Shown here piece by piece: positions 14,210 to 23,157 of a DNA stretch of 38,042 bases. The notes below the pieces were generated by a model. It did no database searches, had not been told where the DNA came from, and saw only the letters and a program-made list of their open reading frames with translations. The translations under genes and the position numbers were made by a program. Position 1 is the first letter of the stretch. Each line of letters starts with the position of its first letter. Origin of the DNA: Verrucomicrobiia bacterium (GTDB lineage Bacteria; Verrucomicrobiota; Verrucomicrobiia; Verrucomicrobiales; Akkermansiaceae); the NCBI GenBank assembly GCA_030431475.1, contig JAUIJD010000042.1, forward strand, positions 1 through 38,042. Reading direction: 5' to 3'.

Positions 14210-16984
14210 CTAGTGCGCCGACAACCAGTCGGGACCGGTGCCGTGCTCGACGAGCAGCGGGACCGATCCGGGGAGGGGCATCGCGGTTTCCATGATGCCC
14301 GTGATCTCCGGGAGAAGCGTCGCCTCCTCGGCAGGATCGAGATCGAAGACGAGTTCGTCGTGCACCTGGAGCAGCATGCGGCTGCGGTAGGACTTCTTCC
14401 GGATCAGCTCGTCGACGCGGATCATCGCCAGCTTGATCATGTCGGCGGCGGTTCCCTGGATGGGGGTGTTGATCGCGGCTCGCTCGGCGTTGCCGCGGAT
14501 CGTTTGATTGGCAGACCGGAGGTCGGGGAACTCACGGCGACGTCCGGCGAGCGTTTCGACGTAGCCCCTCTCACGCGCTTCTTCGATCGTGCGGTCCATG
14601 AACTCACGGATCGCGGGATACTGCTCGAAGTAGTTGTCGATGATCTCCGCTGCTTCGCCTCGGGGAATCCCGAGACGCTGGGCGAGACCGAAGGCGGAAA
14701 TGCCGTAGATGATGCCGAAATTGACCATCTTCGCGCCGCGGCGTTGCTCCGACGTCACCTCCGCTTCGGCGACGCCCCAGACTTTCGCGGCGGTGGCGGT
14801 GTGGATGTCCTTGCGGCGGCGGAACGCATCGATCATCGAGTGGTCGCCCGCCAGCGCGGCCATCACGCGGAGCTCGATCTGCGAGTAGTCGCAGCTGAGC
14901 AGCACGCAACCGTCGCGCGGCACGAAGGCCCGCCGGATCTCCCGCCCGTTGGGGGAGCGGACGGGGATGTTCTGCAGGTTGGGATCGGTTGATGCGAGGC
15001 GACCGGTCGCGGCGACGAGTTGATGGAAGTGGGTGTGGATGCGGCCGGTGGCGGACTGGACGTGCGCCGGCAGTGCGTCGATGTAGGTGGATTTGAGCTT
15101 GGCCGCCTCGCGGTACTCCAGAATCGCATCGATGATGGGATGAGTGCCGGAGAGGGAGGTGAGGGTTTGCTCGTCGGTCTTGAACTGGCCCGTCCGCGTC
15201 TTCTTCGGCTTCTCGACGAGCTTGAGTTCGTTGAAGAGGACCTCGCCGAGCTGCTTCGGAGAGTTGAGGTTGAACGGGCGTCCCGCCTGCTTCTCGATGC
15301 TGGTGGCGAGTTCGTCGATGCGGTGCTGGAGCTTTCCGCCGATCGCCGCGAGGGCGTCGGTATCCATGCGGATCCCTTCCATCTCCATGCGGACGAGCGC
15401 CGGGAGAAGCGGCGCCTCCAGGGTTTCGAAGACCCGCATCTGGTCGGTCTCCTCGAGCTCTTTGCGGAAAATCCCGGCGAGCTGCCAGGTGACGTCGGCG
15501 TCCTCGGCCGCATACTCCGCGAGTTGGTCGGTGGGAATCGCGGCGACGTCGAGTTCCTTGCCGGCCTTCTTCTTGGCGGCCTGGCTGAACAGATCGTCGG
15601 GCTCGTCGTCGGGTTCCGGTGCGAGGTCCTCCAGCTTGACGGGACGGTAGCCAAGCACGGTCTCGCTGAGGTGGTCCATCCCATGCTTGAGGCCGGGGTG
15701 CATCAGGGCGTGGGCCAGCATCGTGTCAAAGAAGGGGCCATCGACCGGGAGCTTGTGCCGGTGCAGCACGCACAGATCGTATTTCAGGTTGTGGCCGGTC
15801 TTCTCAGCCGGTCCGGCGAACAGCTCCGAGAGGCGTGGGCGGAGGTCCTCGGACCAAGGCAGATACCAGCCCTGGTGCGCTCTCCAGCTGAAGGCAATGC
15901 CCAGCAGTCGCGCTTCAAAACGATCGAGCGAGGTGGACTCGATGTCGAAGCAGAAGCGCTTGAGCGTCGCGAGCTCGCGGAACAGCTCGTCCTGCTTCTC
16001 CGGGGTGTCGGCGAGTTGATAGGAGTGGTCGACGTCGGAGAGCGTTCGCAGGGGCCGCGGATCGGGGTCGGCTCCATCGTTGCCGGCGGTCGTCGTGCCG
16101 GCCTCGGCGGCCTCCTTGCCGAAGACCCGCTTGGCGAGCGTGCGGAACTCGAACTCGTTGAACAGTTGACGAACCGCTTCGTCGTCCCGGCTCGAAAGCT
16201 CGAGGTCTTTCCACGAAACGTCGATCGGGGCGTCGACGATGATCGTCGCCAGTTCCTTGGAGAGCCTGGCCATGTCGGCGTTGGCCTCGACCTTCTCCTT
16301 CTGTTTCCCTTTGAGCTTGTCGGTGTTGTCGAGCACGCCCTCGAGGGAGCCGTACTCGGCGATGAGTTTTTGGGCGGTCTTGGGCCCGACTCCGGGAATG
16401 CCGGGGATGTTGTCCACCGAGTCGCCCATCAGGCCGAGCAGGTCGATGATCTTGTCGGGCGAGTCCACGCCCCAGATGTCGGAGATCTCGTCGAGGCCGA
16501 TGGTGTCGTGGTCCGCGCCCTTCTTGCCGGGTCGCCACATGAAGGTCGTCGGGGAGATCAACTGCGCGAAGTCCTTGTCGGGGGTGACCATGTAGGTCTC
16601 GAACCCCGCTTCCTTCTCGGCGCGCCGGGCGAGCGTGCCGATCAGGTCGTCCGCTTCGTAGCCGTCGATTTCGAGCACGGGCAGGTGGAACGCCCGGCAC
16701 AGGCGCTTCACGTTGGGAATGGCGGCGGCGAGTTCCTCGGGCATGTCCTCGCGCTGGGCCTTGTAGTCCGGGAACCGCTCGTGCCGGGGGGTGGGGGCGG
16801 AGGTGTCGAACGCCACGCCGAGGTGGGTCGGCTTCTCGTTCTCGAGGATGGTCAGAAGGGTGTTGGTGAAGCCGTAGAGGGCGGAGGTGTTGACTCCCTT
16901 CGAGTTGCGGATCGGGTTCCGGATCAACGCGAAGTGGGCGCGGTAGACGAGCGCCATGCCGTCGAGGAGGTAGAGCCGTGGCAT
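14210..16984 (-). CDS. polA: DNA polymerase I with 5'-3' and 3'-5' exonuclease domains
   Basis: 924 aa from ATG 16984 (N-terminus Met-Pro-Arg-Leu-Tyr-Leu-Leu-Asp-Gly-Met; a longer frame exists but adds an unnatural leader). Domains: 5' nuclease (about 1-290; 'DGYEADDLIGTLA', 'GDSVDNIPGIPGVGPKTA'); DEDDy proofreading exonuclease (about 330-505), with Exo I Asp347/Glu349, Exo II Asn399/Asp403 and Exo III Tyr491/Asp495 all present; and family A polymerase (about 510-924) with motif A 'DYSQIELRV', motif B 'RRGAKMVNFGIIYG' and motif C 'VHDELVFD'. It fills Okazaki gaps and repair patches. Intact proofreading residues are notable, since many bacterial PolA proteins have lost them. It is divergent from the Pro/Glu-rich protein gene, with about 100 bp between starts. 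Confidence 0.97.
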   Translation of the reverse strand: MPRLYLLDGMALVYRAHFALIRNPIRNSKGVNTSALYGFTNTLLTILENEKPTHLGVAFDTSAPTPRHERFPDYKAQREDMPEELAAAIPNVKRLCRAFHLPVLEIDGYEADDLIGTLARRAEKEAGFETYMVTPDKDFAQLISPTTFMWRPGKKGADHDTIGLDEISDIWGVDSPDKIIDLLGLMGDSVDNIPGIPGVGPKTAQKLIAEYGSLEGVLDNTDKLKGKQKEKVEANADMARLSKELATIIVDAPIDVSWKDLELSSRDDEAVRQLFNEFEFRTLAKRVFGKEAAEAGTTTAGNDGADPDPRPLRTLSDVDHSYQLADTPEKQDELFRELATLKRFCFDIESTSLDRFEARLLGIAFSWRAHQGWYLPWSEDLRPRLSELFAGPAEKTGHNLKYDLCVLHRHKLPVDGPFFDTMLAHALMHPGLKHGMDHLSETVLGYRPVKLEDLAPEPDDEPDDLFSQAAKKKAGKELDVAAIPTDQLAEYAAEDADVTWQLAGIFRKELEETDQMRVFETLEAPLLPALVRMEMEGIRMDTDALAAIGGKLQHRIDELATSIEKQAGRPFNLNSPKQLGEVLFNELKLVEKPKKTRTGQFKTDEQTLTSLSGTHPIIDAILEYREAAKLKSTYIDALPAHVQSATGRIHTHFHQLVAATGRLASTDPNLQNIPVRSPNGREIRRAFVPRDGCVLLSCDYSQIELRVMAALAGDHSMIDAFRRRKDIHTATAAKVWGVAEAEVTSEQRRGAKMVNFGIIYGISAFGLAQRLGIPRGEAAEIIDNYFEQYPAIREFMDRTIEEARERGYVETLAGRRREFPDLRSANQTIRGNAERAAINTPIQGTAADMIKLAMIRVDELIRKKSYRSRMLLQVHDELVFDLDPAEEATLLPEITGIMETAMPLPGSVPLLVEHGTGPDWLSAH

Positions 16985-17082
16985 GCGGCAGCCTGCGCGG
17001 ACGGTGGCGTCGTCGTCCAGTGAAGAAGCAGACAGGCAAAACTCTCGCAAAGATGACGAGCTTTCCTAACGTAGGTCCCAGC

Positions 17083-17919
17083 ATGAAGCCCATCGCCGCC
17101 CTCATCGGAATTGCGTTGGCCGGAGCCGCTGGCTACTGGCTGGAGCCCTCGATCCGCCCGACCCTCATCCCCGCACCGAAGACGGCCGGGGACGAGACCG
17201 AGGCCGGGGATGGAGCCGCGAATGCTCCGACGGAGGAGGAACCGGTGGCACCGCAGCCCAAACCGGAGCCTGAGCCCGAACCGGAACCGGCGCCCGTGGT
17301 GCCCGCTCCGCCGCCGTGGGTGGCGGATTTGAAGCCCGACCAGCTTCCCGAGAAGGTGACCTTGAAACGGAAATTCGAGTTTCAGGTCGACGGGGTCGCC
17401 GAGCCGGTGGTGGTTCCCGCCGGAGTCCCGGTGACGCCGGTCCGTGTCGAAGGCAGCGAACTGGTGGTGAGCCCCTTCGGCGGTCCGATCGAGGGACGCG
17501 TCGCGGTGATGGAGAGCGATCTGGTGGAGCGGCTCGGCAACCAGCCGCCGCCGGTTGATCCGCCGCCGGTCGCCGGTGGTGGGGAGGAAGAGATGACTGA
17601 TCCCGAACCCCAGCCGGAACCTGATCCCGAACCGGAACCCGAGCCAGCGCCTGCCGGCAAACTGGATGCGGAGGCGGTGGTCAAGCTGATGCAGGACAGC
17701 ATCAAGTCCGGTCAGATCAAGGAGTTCACCTTCGAGCAGGTCCTCGGCTGGAAAGGCGGCGAAGAGGAAGAACGCGATGGCGTCACCTATCAGACCGGGA
17801 TGGTGGCGTACAAAGCGGAGACGATTTTCGGCGTGAAGACGATTCAGGCCCAGGCCTTGATCAAGGACGGCGCCATCGTGCGCTGGATCTGGCCGAAGAG
17901 CGGCATGGAGATCAAGTAG
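17083..17919 (+). CDS. Membrane-anchored or secreted protein with Pro/Glu repeats and SH3-like domain
   Basis: 278 aa from ATG 17083. Residues 1-20 form a hydrophobic signal or anchor ('IAALIGIALAGAAGYWL'). Two Pro-Glu repeat tracts (60-70 and 173-189, built of PEP units) act as stiff linkers. Between them, residues 83-151 look like a small SH3-type beta-barrel ('VPVTPVRVEGSELVV', 'GGPIEGRVAVMESDL'). Residues 193-278 are a compact C-terminal domain with 'KLMQDSIKSGQIKEFTFEQVLG' and a predicted beta half. I do not recognise a named family; similar signal-PE linker-SH3-like proteins are common in Verrucomicrobia. It probably acts in the envelope. An in-frame ATG at 17053 is possible but would precede the hydrophobic segment by ten residues. 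Confidence 0.7.
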   Translation: MKPIAALIGIALAGAAGYWLEPSIRPTLIPAPKTAGDETEAGDGAANAPTEEEPVAPQPKPEPEPEPEPAPVVPAPPPWVADLKPDQLPEKVTLKRKFEFQVDGVAEPVVVPAGVPVTPVRVEGSELVVSPFGGPIEGRVAVMESDLVERLGNQPPPVDPPPVAGGGEEEMTDPEPQPEPDPEPEPEPAPAGKLDAEAVVKLMQDSIKSGQIKEFTFEQVLGWKGGEEEERDGVTYQTGMVAYKAETIFGVKTIQAQALIKDGAIVRWIWPKSGMEIK

Positions 17920-18121
17920 CCGTTCGATGCCGGAGCAGCGGACCGCCGGCCAATTCTCTTCCAGGAGGCCCGGTGTCGGTCGCGTCCTTGTCACCACCAC
18001 GGGCATTTCCCGGGTGATGCAAGGAGCCGAGCGACATGTCGCTGGAATGACGGACGAACGGGGTCGTCCGCCCGGGTGGCGAGTTTGAGGGGGTTCCCGT
18101 CGAGTCGCCGCTGGTTCGATC
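17920..18121. other. 202-bp convergent intergenic region
   Basis: This is the only convergent junction in the window longer than 20 bp. It is GC-rich and contains no gene I can support and no clear hairpin with a T-tract. Confidence 0.4.
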
Positions 18122-19588
18122 CTATCCCAGATAGCGCTCCCGCAGGTGCTGGAGATGCGCCTCGGCATCGGGCTCGGTTCCGGTCGCATCACGGATGATC
18201 CGGGGCGGGGAGAGGGTCGCCCCCGCTTCGTGGACGTGGGTCTTCAGCCACTCGAGCAGCGGGCGGTAACTGGCCTCTTCCACGGCGAGCCGGACGGAGT
18301 CTTCGCGACAGGCTGCGGCGAAGAGCTGGGAGGCGTTGAGGTTCCCGAGGGTGTAGGTCGGAAAGTAGCCGAAACCGCCCATGGCCCAGTGGATGTCCTG
18401 GAGGCATCCGCGGCGGTCGTCGGGCGGTGTGATGTCGAATGCCGCCTGGACGGCGGCGTTCCAGGCCTCGGGAACTTCCGAAACGGAGAGCTCACCGCGA
18501 AGAAGGCGGCGCTCGAGGTCGAATCGGAGGAGAATGTGGAGATCGTAGGTCGCCTCGTCGGCTTCGACCCGGATCAGGGAGAAGTCCGAACGCAGGACGT
18601 GGCGCATGAAGGTGTCGAGATCGACATCGCCGAGGCACGGGAAGTGGGCCCGGGCCCGTGGAAGCCACGCCTGCCAGAAGGTGCGCGAGCGTCCGACATG
18701 GTTCTCCCACAGCCGCGATTGCGACTCGTGGATGCCGAGCGATGCGGCCTCTCCCGCCGGGGTGCCGAAGTCATCTTCATTCAGACCCTGTTCGTAGAGA
18801 CCGTGGCCGGCCTCGTGCATCACGGCGAACAGCGACGACGTGAAATCGGCTTGGTCGTAGCGGGTTGTCAGCCGTACGTCGGCCGGACCAAGAGTGGTGC
18901 AGAACGGGTGGGTGGTGGCGTCGATCCGGCCTGCGCTGAAGTCAAAGCCGAAGGCTTCGGCGACCTCGCGGTTGAAGGCCTGTTGGGCTGCGACTGGATA
19001 GGGCCCCGGTGGCAGGGTGAAGGGGCGGCTCGCCGAGCGCTCGACGGCGGCGGACGCGATCTCCCGCAGCGAGGGGCCGAGTTTGTCGAACAGCGAGGCG
19101 ATGGCGACCGTCGAGGCACCTCGTTCATAGGTCTCGAGAAGGGCGTCGTAGGGCTCGTCGTCGTAGCCCCAGCGTTCGGCCTTTTCCCGGGCCAGTTCGA
19201 GAAGCTGCTCGAGCATCGGGGCGAAACGGGGGAAATCGTTGTCCTCGCGCGCGCCGGCCCAGGCGTGTTTCGATTGGGAGGTGAGTTCCGCCTCCCGCTC
19301 GACCAGTTCGGTCGGGATCCGCCGCGCCCGTTCGAGACGGCGCTTCATCTCGACGACCGTCGCCCGTTCGCGGGGCGTGAGTTCGCCCTGAAGTGCCTCG
19401 TCGATCGCCTCGCTCCACGCCGCCGAGGTTCGGAGCTCATGGGTCCGGCCCGATAGCCAGGCCAACTGACGTCCGCGCCATGCGGCGGATCTCTCGGGCA
19501 TGCGGGTTTCCTGATCCCATCCGAGCACGGAGGCGGTGGTGCCGACCGTGGCGGCTTCCAAGGCGAGGTTTCGAAGCGGCTGCATCAT
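18122..19588 (-). CDS. Carboxypeptidase M32 (Taq/Pfu type)
   Basis: 488 aa, the usual family length (about 500). The catalytic zinc motif is His-Glu-Ala-Gly-His in 'VMHEAGHGLYEQG', followed about 25 residues on by the M32 hallmark 'IHESQSRLWEN' supplying the third ligand. 'GWDQETRMP' at the N-terminus, 'DLDTFMRHV' and 'GGFGYFPTYTLGN' near the C-terminus are also diagnostic. M32 enzymes are cytoplasmic metallocarboxypeptidases that remove C-terminal residues with broad specificity. The start is ATGATG at 19588/19585. The gene stands alone: 202 bp separate its stop from the envelope protein gene and 185 bp its start from the divergent VWA gene. Confidence 0.95.
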   Translation of the reverse strand: MMQPLRNLALEAATVGTTASVLGWDQETRMPERSAAWRGRQLAWLSGRTHELRTSAAWSEAIDEALQGELTPRERATVVEMKRRLERARRIPTELVEREAELTSQSKHAWAGAREDNDFPRFAPMLEQLLELAREKAERWGYDDEPYDALLETYERGASTVAIASLFDKLGPSLREIASAAVERSASRPFTLPPGPYPVAAQQAFNREVAEAFGFDFSAGRIDATTHPFCTTLGPADVRLTTRYDQADFTSSLFAVMHEAGHGLYEQGLNEDDFGTPAGEAASLGIHESQSRLWENHVGRSRTFWQAWLPRARAHFPCLGDVDLDTFMRHVLRSDFSLIRVEADEATYDLHILLRFDLERRLLRGELSVSEVPEAWNAAVQAAFDITPPDDRRGCLQDIHWAMGGFGYFPTYTLGNLNASQLFAAACREDSVRLAVEEASYRPLLEWLKTHVHEAGATLSPPRIIRDATGTEPDAEAHLQHLRERYLG

Positions 19589-19773
19589 TTTCGGGGCGGG
19601 ACCATCGGGGCGGGCTCGTGCAGAAAACAGAAAAATCGGCTAAGGAACCGAGGTATGGGGCCATAGGTTATCATCCAGCCCGGCGGTGCGTGCCACCCTG
19701 TCACGCTCGGCGCCTCCTGTGCCGGGGGGCGGGCGCAACACCCGTCCGGTATCCGAAATTCCTCTCTACCATC

Positions 19774-20844
19774 ATGTCCCGAGTCAGTCATCACATCCTT
19801 GATGCGCAGGAGGCGAAGCTCCGTCATCAGCGTCGCGTCAGCAGCGTGACCAGCGTGGTGATCGCGATTCTGGTAATGGCGCTGATTCTCCTGGTGTTCG
19901 CCTTCATCCTGCTGCCGGCGCTGAACCGGGAGAATCCGACCATTGTCACCTACGCGGTCGCCCAGAACACGGAGGACCAGATCAAGCAGAAGACGATGTC
20001 CCAGATGCGGGCCAAGCCCTCGTCCCCCTCGAGCTCCGCCGCCAAGGTGATTGCGGCCAACGTGACCTCGCCGACGGCGATTCCGGTGCCGGACATCGAG
20101 GTGACGGAGCCCTCGATCGACTTCGGGAGCGGTGACGACTTCGGCGAGGGGTGGGGCAACGGCAGCGGGGACGGCATGGGAGGCGGGGGGACGACCTTCT
20201 TCCAGCAGCAGGTGGCGGCCGAGCGGATCTGCTACGTGATCGACTACTCGGCCTCGATGGGTGGAAAGCGGGACAAGCTGATGCGCGCCGAGTTGACCAA
20301 GTCGGTCGAGCAGGTGGGTGTTGGACTGCAGTATCAGATGGTCTTCTTTGCCGGACCCGCCTGGGTGGCCGGGAGCGACGTCCAGATGGCCAAGGGGCGG
20401 AAGTCCGCCGTGGTGAAGCACGACGGGGAAGAGTTCCGCTGGAAATCGCCGGGGAGCGCCCACAAATGGGAGCCCGCCGGGAAGCGGCAGAAGCCCGAGT
20501 GGATTTCGGGTGGGCCGGCCACCCGGAACAAGTCCCTGCAGTTGGTGCAGTCCACGCCCTTGGTCTGGGGCACCGACTGGGAGGATGCGCTTGAGCTGGC
20601 CCTTTCGATGGATCCGGTGCCGCAGATCATCTTCTTCATGACCGATGGGGTGGCCGGTGGCGACATGGTCGGCCTGGCCAAGCGCATTGGATCGCGCGCC
20701 AAGACCAAGGGAACCATCATCAACACCGTCGCCATGATGCAGCCGAAGGCGGAAGCGGCGATGAAGGAACTGGCTCGGCGGACGAACGGCCAGTTCTCGG
20801 TGGTGCGCCCGAACGGGGAGGTCGAGCTCATCCCGCTCAAGTAG
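19774..20844 (+). CDS. Membrane-anchored VWA-domain protein
   Basis: 356 aa from ATG 19774. A cytoplasmic N-terminus of about 24 residues precedes one TM helix (25-47). A flexible Ser/Pro then Gly-rich linker follows (80-140, with 'GWGNGSGDGMGGGG'). The von Willebrand A domain (150-350) has a complete metal site: Asp157-x-Ser159-x-Ser161 in 'IDYSASM', Thr267 and Asp291 in 'FMTDG'. The arrangement resembles verrucomicrobial TM-VWA proteins that often sit beside MotA/ExbB/ExbD-like genes, but none is present here. It is likely a periplasmic-facing, Mg-dependent protein-binding factor; function is unknown. Its stop is 3 nt from the convergent aguA stop. Confidence 0.82.
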   Translation: MSRVSHHILDAQEAKLRHQRRVSSVTSVVIAILVMALILLVFAFILLPALNRENPTIVTYAVAQNTEDQIKQKTMSQMRAKPSSPSSSAAKVIAANVTSPTAIPVPDIEVTEPSIDFGSGDDFGEGWGNGSGDGMGGGGTTFFQQQVAAERICYVIDYSASMGGKRDKLMRAELTKSVEQVGVGLQYQMVFFAGPAWVAGSDVQMAKGRKSAVVKHDGEEFRWKSPGSAHKWEPAGKRQKPEWISGGPATRNKSLQLVQSTPLVWGTDWEDALELALSMDPVPQIIFFMTDGVAGGDMVGLAKRIGSRAKTKGTIINTVAMMQPKAEAAMKELARRTNGQFSVVRPNGEVELIPLK

Positions 20845-20847
20845 CGC

Positions 20848-21888
20848 TCACGCCGGCTGCTGCTGCGAGATGCAATGGAGGGATCCGCCCTCCTCGACGA
20901 GCTCGAGGCAGTCGATCCCGACCACCTCCCGATCCGGGAACAGCTCTCGGAGAATGCCGAGGGCCCGGTCATCGTTCGTCTTCTGACGGAAGGTGGGGGC
21001 GAGGAGCCCGCCATTCACCAGCAGGAAGTTCACATACGAGGCCGGGAGCACCGGAAGACGCCACCCGGGGACTTCGCACGGCTCGGGCAGGGGGATCTCG
21101 ACGATCTCGAACGGACGACCGCGCGGGGTGAGAAAACCATCCAGGCGGCGGCGGTTCGCGGCCAGCACTTCACGATCGGGCGAGGTGGACGAAGACGCGG
21201 CGATGATGATCTCGTCGGCCGCGAACCGGGCGAGATCGTCGATGTGGCCGTCGGTGTCGTCTCCTTCGATCCCCTGCTGGAGCCAGAGGATTTCGGTGGC
21301 ACCGAGGAAGTCCTTCAAGGTGGCCTCGATCTGCTCGCGATTCAGCGTCGGATTTCGATTTGGATTGAGGAGGACGGCCTCGGTGGTGAGCAACTGCCCG
21401 CAACCGTTTGGTTCGATCGCGCCGCCCTCCAGGACGATGCCCGGTGCGAACCGGCGCATGCCGAGACTGGAGGCGATGCGGTCGGGGATCCGGTTGTCGG
21501 AGTCCCACGGCGGGAACTTCCCCCCCCAGGCATTGAACTCCCAGTCGGTGACCGCCACCTCGCCCGTCTCCCGGTGTTTCACGAAGAGAGGACCGTGGTC
21601 GCGGCACCAGACGTCGTCGTGCGGATGATCGAAGAGTTCGACGCGTTCGGGCAGGGCCGCCGAGTGCTGACAGACGGTCCGGATCCTCTCGTGCTGCCGG
21701 GCGGAGGCGTTGATGCGAACCGGCTCGAAGCGCGTGATGGCCGCGGCGATCTCGGCGAACTTCTCCTCAATCCGCTGGAGCTTGGCCCCACCCCAGTGGC
21801 GGGGATCATCGACCGGCCAGGACAACCACACCGCCTCCTGCCGGGCCCATTCGGGCGGCATGGCGAATCCGAGCTCGGCGGGGGTCAT
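20848..21888 (-). CDS. aguA: Agmatine deiminase
   Basis: 346 aa from ATG 21888 (N-terminus 'TPAELGFAMPPEW', the family form; an in-frame ATG at 21927 would add 13 residues). Guanidine-modifying fold with 'DDVWCRDHGP' (91-100), Glu154 in 'LEGGAIE', His215 in 'DGHIDDLARF' and the nucleophile Cys339 in 'GGSLHCISQQQP' at the C-terminus. It hydrolyses agmatine to N-carbamoylputrescine and ammonia. The matching amidase (aguB) is encoded 1.3 kb away on the same strand, so the two-step route to putrescine is present; related peptidyl-arginine deiminases are excluded by that context and the size. No export signal, hence cytoplasmic. Confidence 0.93.
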   Translation of the reverse strand: MTPAELGFAMPPEWARQEAVWLSWPVDDPRHWGGAKLQRIEEKFAEIAAAITRFEPVRINASARQHERIRTVCQHSAALPERVELFDHPHDDVWCRDHGPLFVKHRETGEVAVTDWEFNAWGGKFPPWDSDNRIPDRIASSLGMRRFAPGIVLEGGAIEPNGCGQLLTTEAVLLNPNRNPTLNREQIEATLKDFLGATEILWLQQGIEGDDTDGHIDDLARFAADEIIIAASSSTSPDREVLAANRRRLDGFLTPRGRPFEIVEIPLPEPCEVPGWRLPVLPASYVNFLLVNGGLLAPTFRQKTNDDRALGILRELFPDREVVGIDCLELVEEGGSLHCISQQQPA

Positions 21889-21969
21889 CGGCGCCGAGTC
21901 TGGACCTTCGTTGTCGAAGGTCCACATCGAACCGTGAGAAAGGTGCGCCGGCGTTCGTAGAGGGGCATC

Positions 21970-23151
21970 ATGAAGCGAAGGGGATTTCTCGGGGTCGCGG
22001 GAGCGACCGGTCTGGTGCGTGGAGCGGGAGTCTCCGGAGGTTCGGAAAGCCGGTTGGTCCAATCGCCGCCGGCGCTGATGGCGCTGCGTGACGACGGCGC
22101 CGAGATCATCTGGGCGGTGGCCGACTCCGCGCTCGGCCGGGTCGAGTGGCGGGGTGCGGATGGCAGCGGCGGCGAGGCCCGTGCCGACCGCTACGGCATG
22201 GTGGCGCAGGGAGACGAGGTTCTCAGGGTTCGCCTGTCGGGCTTGAAACCCGGGAACGAATACCGGTTCCGGGCGCTCACGTCTGCCGCGGACGGGAAGG
22301 CGACCCACACGAGTGAGTGGAAGACATTCCGCACCCTGGATGCCTCGTCACCGACGACCACCTTTGTGGTATGGAACGACACCCACGAAAACGATGCGAC
22401 GCTGGAGGCTCTCGACGACCGCACACCGAAGGCGGACTTCATGGTCTGGAATGGCGACACCTGCAACGACTGGCACCGCGAGGAAAGGCTGGCGCCGGTT
22501 CTGCTCGCACCGGGCGGACGGGACGTCACCGACGGTCGCCCCTTGATGCCGGTTTGGGGAAACCACGATGTGCGGGGACGCTGGGCGTACCGGGTGCCGG
22601 AGTTTCTCGCGACGCCCGAGAACCGACCCTACTACGCCTTTCGTAGCGGACCGGTCGCCGCGGTGTGCCTCCATACGGGAGAGGACAAGCCGGACGGCCA
22701 CCCGAGCTTCGGGGGGCGGGTGGCCTTTGAGCCCTTCCGCCGTGAGCAGGCCGACTGGCTCCGTGAGGTGGTGGGCCGCCCGGCTTTCCGGAACGCGCCC
22801 TACCGGCTGGTCTTCTGCCACATTCCGCTGCGCTGGAAGAACGAGCGGGATCTTGCCCCCGGGGACTATGACAGCGGGAATTACGATCACTTCAGTCGCT
22901 TCAGTCGCGAGGTATGGCACGAGATTCTCGTCGAATGGGGGGCGCAACTCGTTGTCTCCGGCCATACCCACCGGGTTGCCTCGCTTCCGGCGACGGAGGC
23001 ATTTCCCTACGCGCAGATCACCGGAGGTGGTCCGCGCCGCGAGCAGGCGACGTGGATCGAGGGCAGGGCGGATGCCGAGAAGCTGGAGCTGAAGGTGTGC
23101 GGCCTCGAGGGCGGCGTGCTTCAGCGCGTCGAGCTCCGTCCGCTTGCCTGA
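21970..23151 (+). CDS. Tat-exported metallophosphoesterase with N-terminal fibronectin-like domain
   Basis: 393 aa. It begins Met-Lys-Arg-Arg-Gly-Phe-Leu-Gly, a twin-arginine (Tat) signal, followed by Ala-rich sequence. Residues about 30-122 form a fibronectin-III-like or purple-acid-phosphatase N-domain ('GLKPGNEYRFRA'). The calcineurin-like catalytic core has its metal ligands: Asp137-x-His139, Asp163 in 'WNGDTCND', Asn198-His199-Asp in 'GNHD', His284, and His332-x-His334 in 'SGHTH'. It should be a periplasmic two-metal phosphatase or phosphodiesterase; the substrate is unknown. It is inserted, in opposite orientation, between aguA and aguB; its stop is 6 nt from the aguB stop. Confidence 0.87.
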   Translation: MKRRGFLGVAGATGLVRGAGVSGGSESRLVQSPPALMALRDDGAEIIWAVADSALGRVEWRGADGSGGEARADRYGMVAQGDEVLRVRLSGLKPGNEYRFRALTSAADGKATHTSEWKTFRTLDASSPTTTFVVWNDTHENDATLEALDDRTPKADFMVWNGDTCNDWHREERLAPVLLAPGGRDVTDGRPLMPVWGNHDVRGRWAYRVPEFLATPENRPYYAFRSGPVAAVCLHTGEDKPDGHPSFGGRVAFEPFRREQADWLREVVGRPAFRNAPYRLVFCHIPLRWKNERDLAPGDYDSGNYDHFSRFSREVWHEILVEWGAQLVVSGHTHRVASLPATEAFPYAQITGGGPRREQATWIEGRADAEKLELKVCGLEGGVLQRVELRPLA

Positions 23152-23157
23152 CCCCGG

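Noticed and set aside
15020-17023. A 667-codon open frame on the plus strand opposite polA
   Set aside because: It lies antisense to a gene with complete DNA polymerase I motifs; its product is repetitive Gly/Val/Leu/Arg-rich without domain signals, as expected from the GC-rich mirror frame.
17260-17650. Pro-Glu coding repeats resembling a repeat array
   Set aside because: The repeats are in frame within the envelope protein and of uneven length; they are protein low-complexity tracts, not CRISPR or mobile DNA.
19589-19773. GC-rich leader before the VWA gene considered as a riboswitch
   Set aside because: It has some pairing potential, but I cannot match any known riboswitch core such as a B12 box or a c-di-GMP fold.
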